A stretch of DNA of 5,393 nt from Myxococcales bacterium (GTDB lineage Bacteria; Myxococcota; Myxococcia; Myxococcales; Myxococcaceae), in NCBI GenBank assembly GCA_009885595.1, contig VFKJ01000521.1, positions 1 through 5,393 on the forward strand, given 5' to 3'. Below, one piece after another: positions 5,210-5,393 of the stretch (its first letter is position 1; every line of letters starts with the position of its first letter). A model generated the notes under the pieces. It was given only the letters and a program-made list of their open reading frames with translations, made no database searches and was not told where the DNA came from. The position numbers and the translations under genes are program-made.

Positions 5210-5392
5210 TCACCCCTCTCCCCGCCCCTGTCCCCCTTCAGGGGCGAGGGAGAAGAGGGTGGCGGCCAGCTTCCGCGCCCGCCTGGTGGAGCGCCACTCG
5301 GGCGAGAACAGGTGCGCCACCGCCCGCTGCGTGCGCACCAGCAGCGTGAAGATGATCAGGAGGATTCCCGCGATCGCCACCAGGGCGGAGAG
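5210..5392 (-). CDS. Membrane protein, C-terminal 60 residues (5' end outside window)
   Basis: A minus-strand frame enters from the right edge and stops at TGA (5212-5210). It begins LSALVAIAGILLIIFTLLVR, one clear transmembrane helix, then a basic, probably cytoplasmic segment TQRAVAHLFSPEWRSTRRAR and KLAATLFS. The final residues (about SLAPEGGQGRGEG) are encoded by repeat copy 4 and look like an acquired tail. Hydrophobicity, third-position GC and positive-inside arrangement support coding. The family cannot be determined from this fragment. It is convergent with the unknown exported gene; seven bases separate the stop codons. Confidence 0.6.
   Translation of the reverse strand, partial: LSALVAIAGILLIIFTLLVRTQRAVAHLFSPEWRSTRRARKLAATLFSLAPEGGQGRGEG
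5213..5252 (+). repeat. GC-rich palindromic intergenic repeat, copy 4
   Basis: A 40-bp relative of copy 3: the same CCCCTCTCCCCG lead and the same GGGGCGAGGGAG end, with a changed tip (CCCCTTCAGGGG, i.e. CCCCT/AGGGG) and one extra base. It lies at a convergent junction and completely inside the 3' end of the minus-strand membrane-protein frame. There is no T-tract. Confidence 0.8.
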
Positions 5393-5393
5393 C

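Noticed and set aside
685..5252. The four repeats as a CRISPR array or as ordinary intrinsic terminators
   Set aside because: Spacing is irregular (kilobase scale) with genes between, so not CRISPR. None is followed by a T-run and one lies in a divergent spacer, so not standard terminators.
1..5393. tRNA, rRNA, transposase, integrase, phage or toxin-antitoxin genes
   Set aside because: No motif or structure of these types was seen on either strand.

Overview
The window is GC-rich, densely coding bacterial DNA. It holds five complete genes, two genes cut by the window edges, and four copies of one short GC-rich palindromic repeat placed between genes. Base composition, strong G/C preference at third codon positions, a chemoreceptor gene with no che genes nearby, a long glycine-rich protein and poorly conserved exported proteins together suggest a delta-proteobacterial/Myxococcota-type chromosome. 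That is an inference from style; no marker gene fixes the taxon.

Layout. Positions 1-675 (+) encode the C-terminal part of a glycine-rich extracellular-type protein, open at the left edge. Convergent with it, 677-1657 (-) encodes a membrane-anchored alpha/beta-hydrolase with a complete Ser-Asp-His triad. Divergent from the hydrolase, across a 72-bp spacer, lies a two-gene unit (+): pterin-4a-carbinolamine dehydratase (1730-2029) overlapping by one base (TGATG) with a tandem-hotdog acyl-ACP/acyl-CoA thioesterase (2029-2805). After a 99-bp spacer comes a second plus-strand pair: a methyl-accepting chemotaxis protein with two membrane helices and almost no periplasmic part (2905-4230), then 21 bp later an exported six-cysteine protein of unknown function (4252-5202). 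The right edge (5210-5392, -) holds the 3' end of a membrane-protein gene, convergent with the unknown.

An approximately 39-bp hairpin repeat occurs at 685-723 (inverted), 1672-1710, 2813-2851 and 5213-5252. It lies in or beside every gene junction except the two tight within-operon ones. At both convergent junctions it lies inside the minus-strand reading frame, so the hydrolase and the right-edge membrane protein both end in short repeat-encoded tails.

The genes do not form an obvious pathway. I see no phage, CRISPR, transposase, defence or biosynthetic system. The window looks like ordinary chromosomal housekeeping/accessory sequence. The most notable features are the repeat family and its effect on gene ends, a chemoreceptor without a sensor domain, and an unusual coupling of a pterin dehydratase to a thioesterase.
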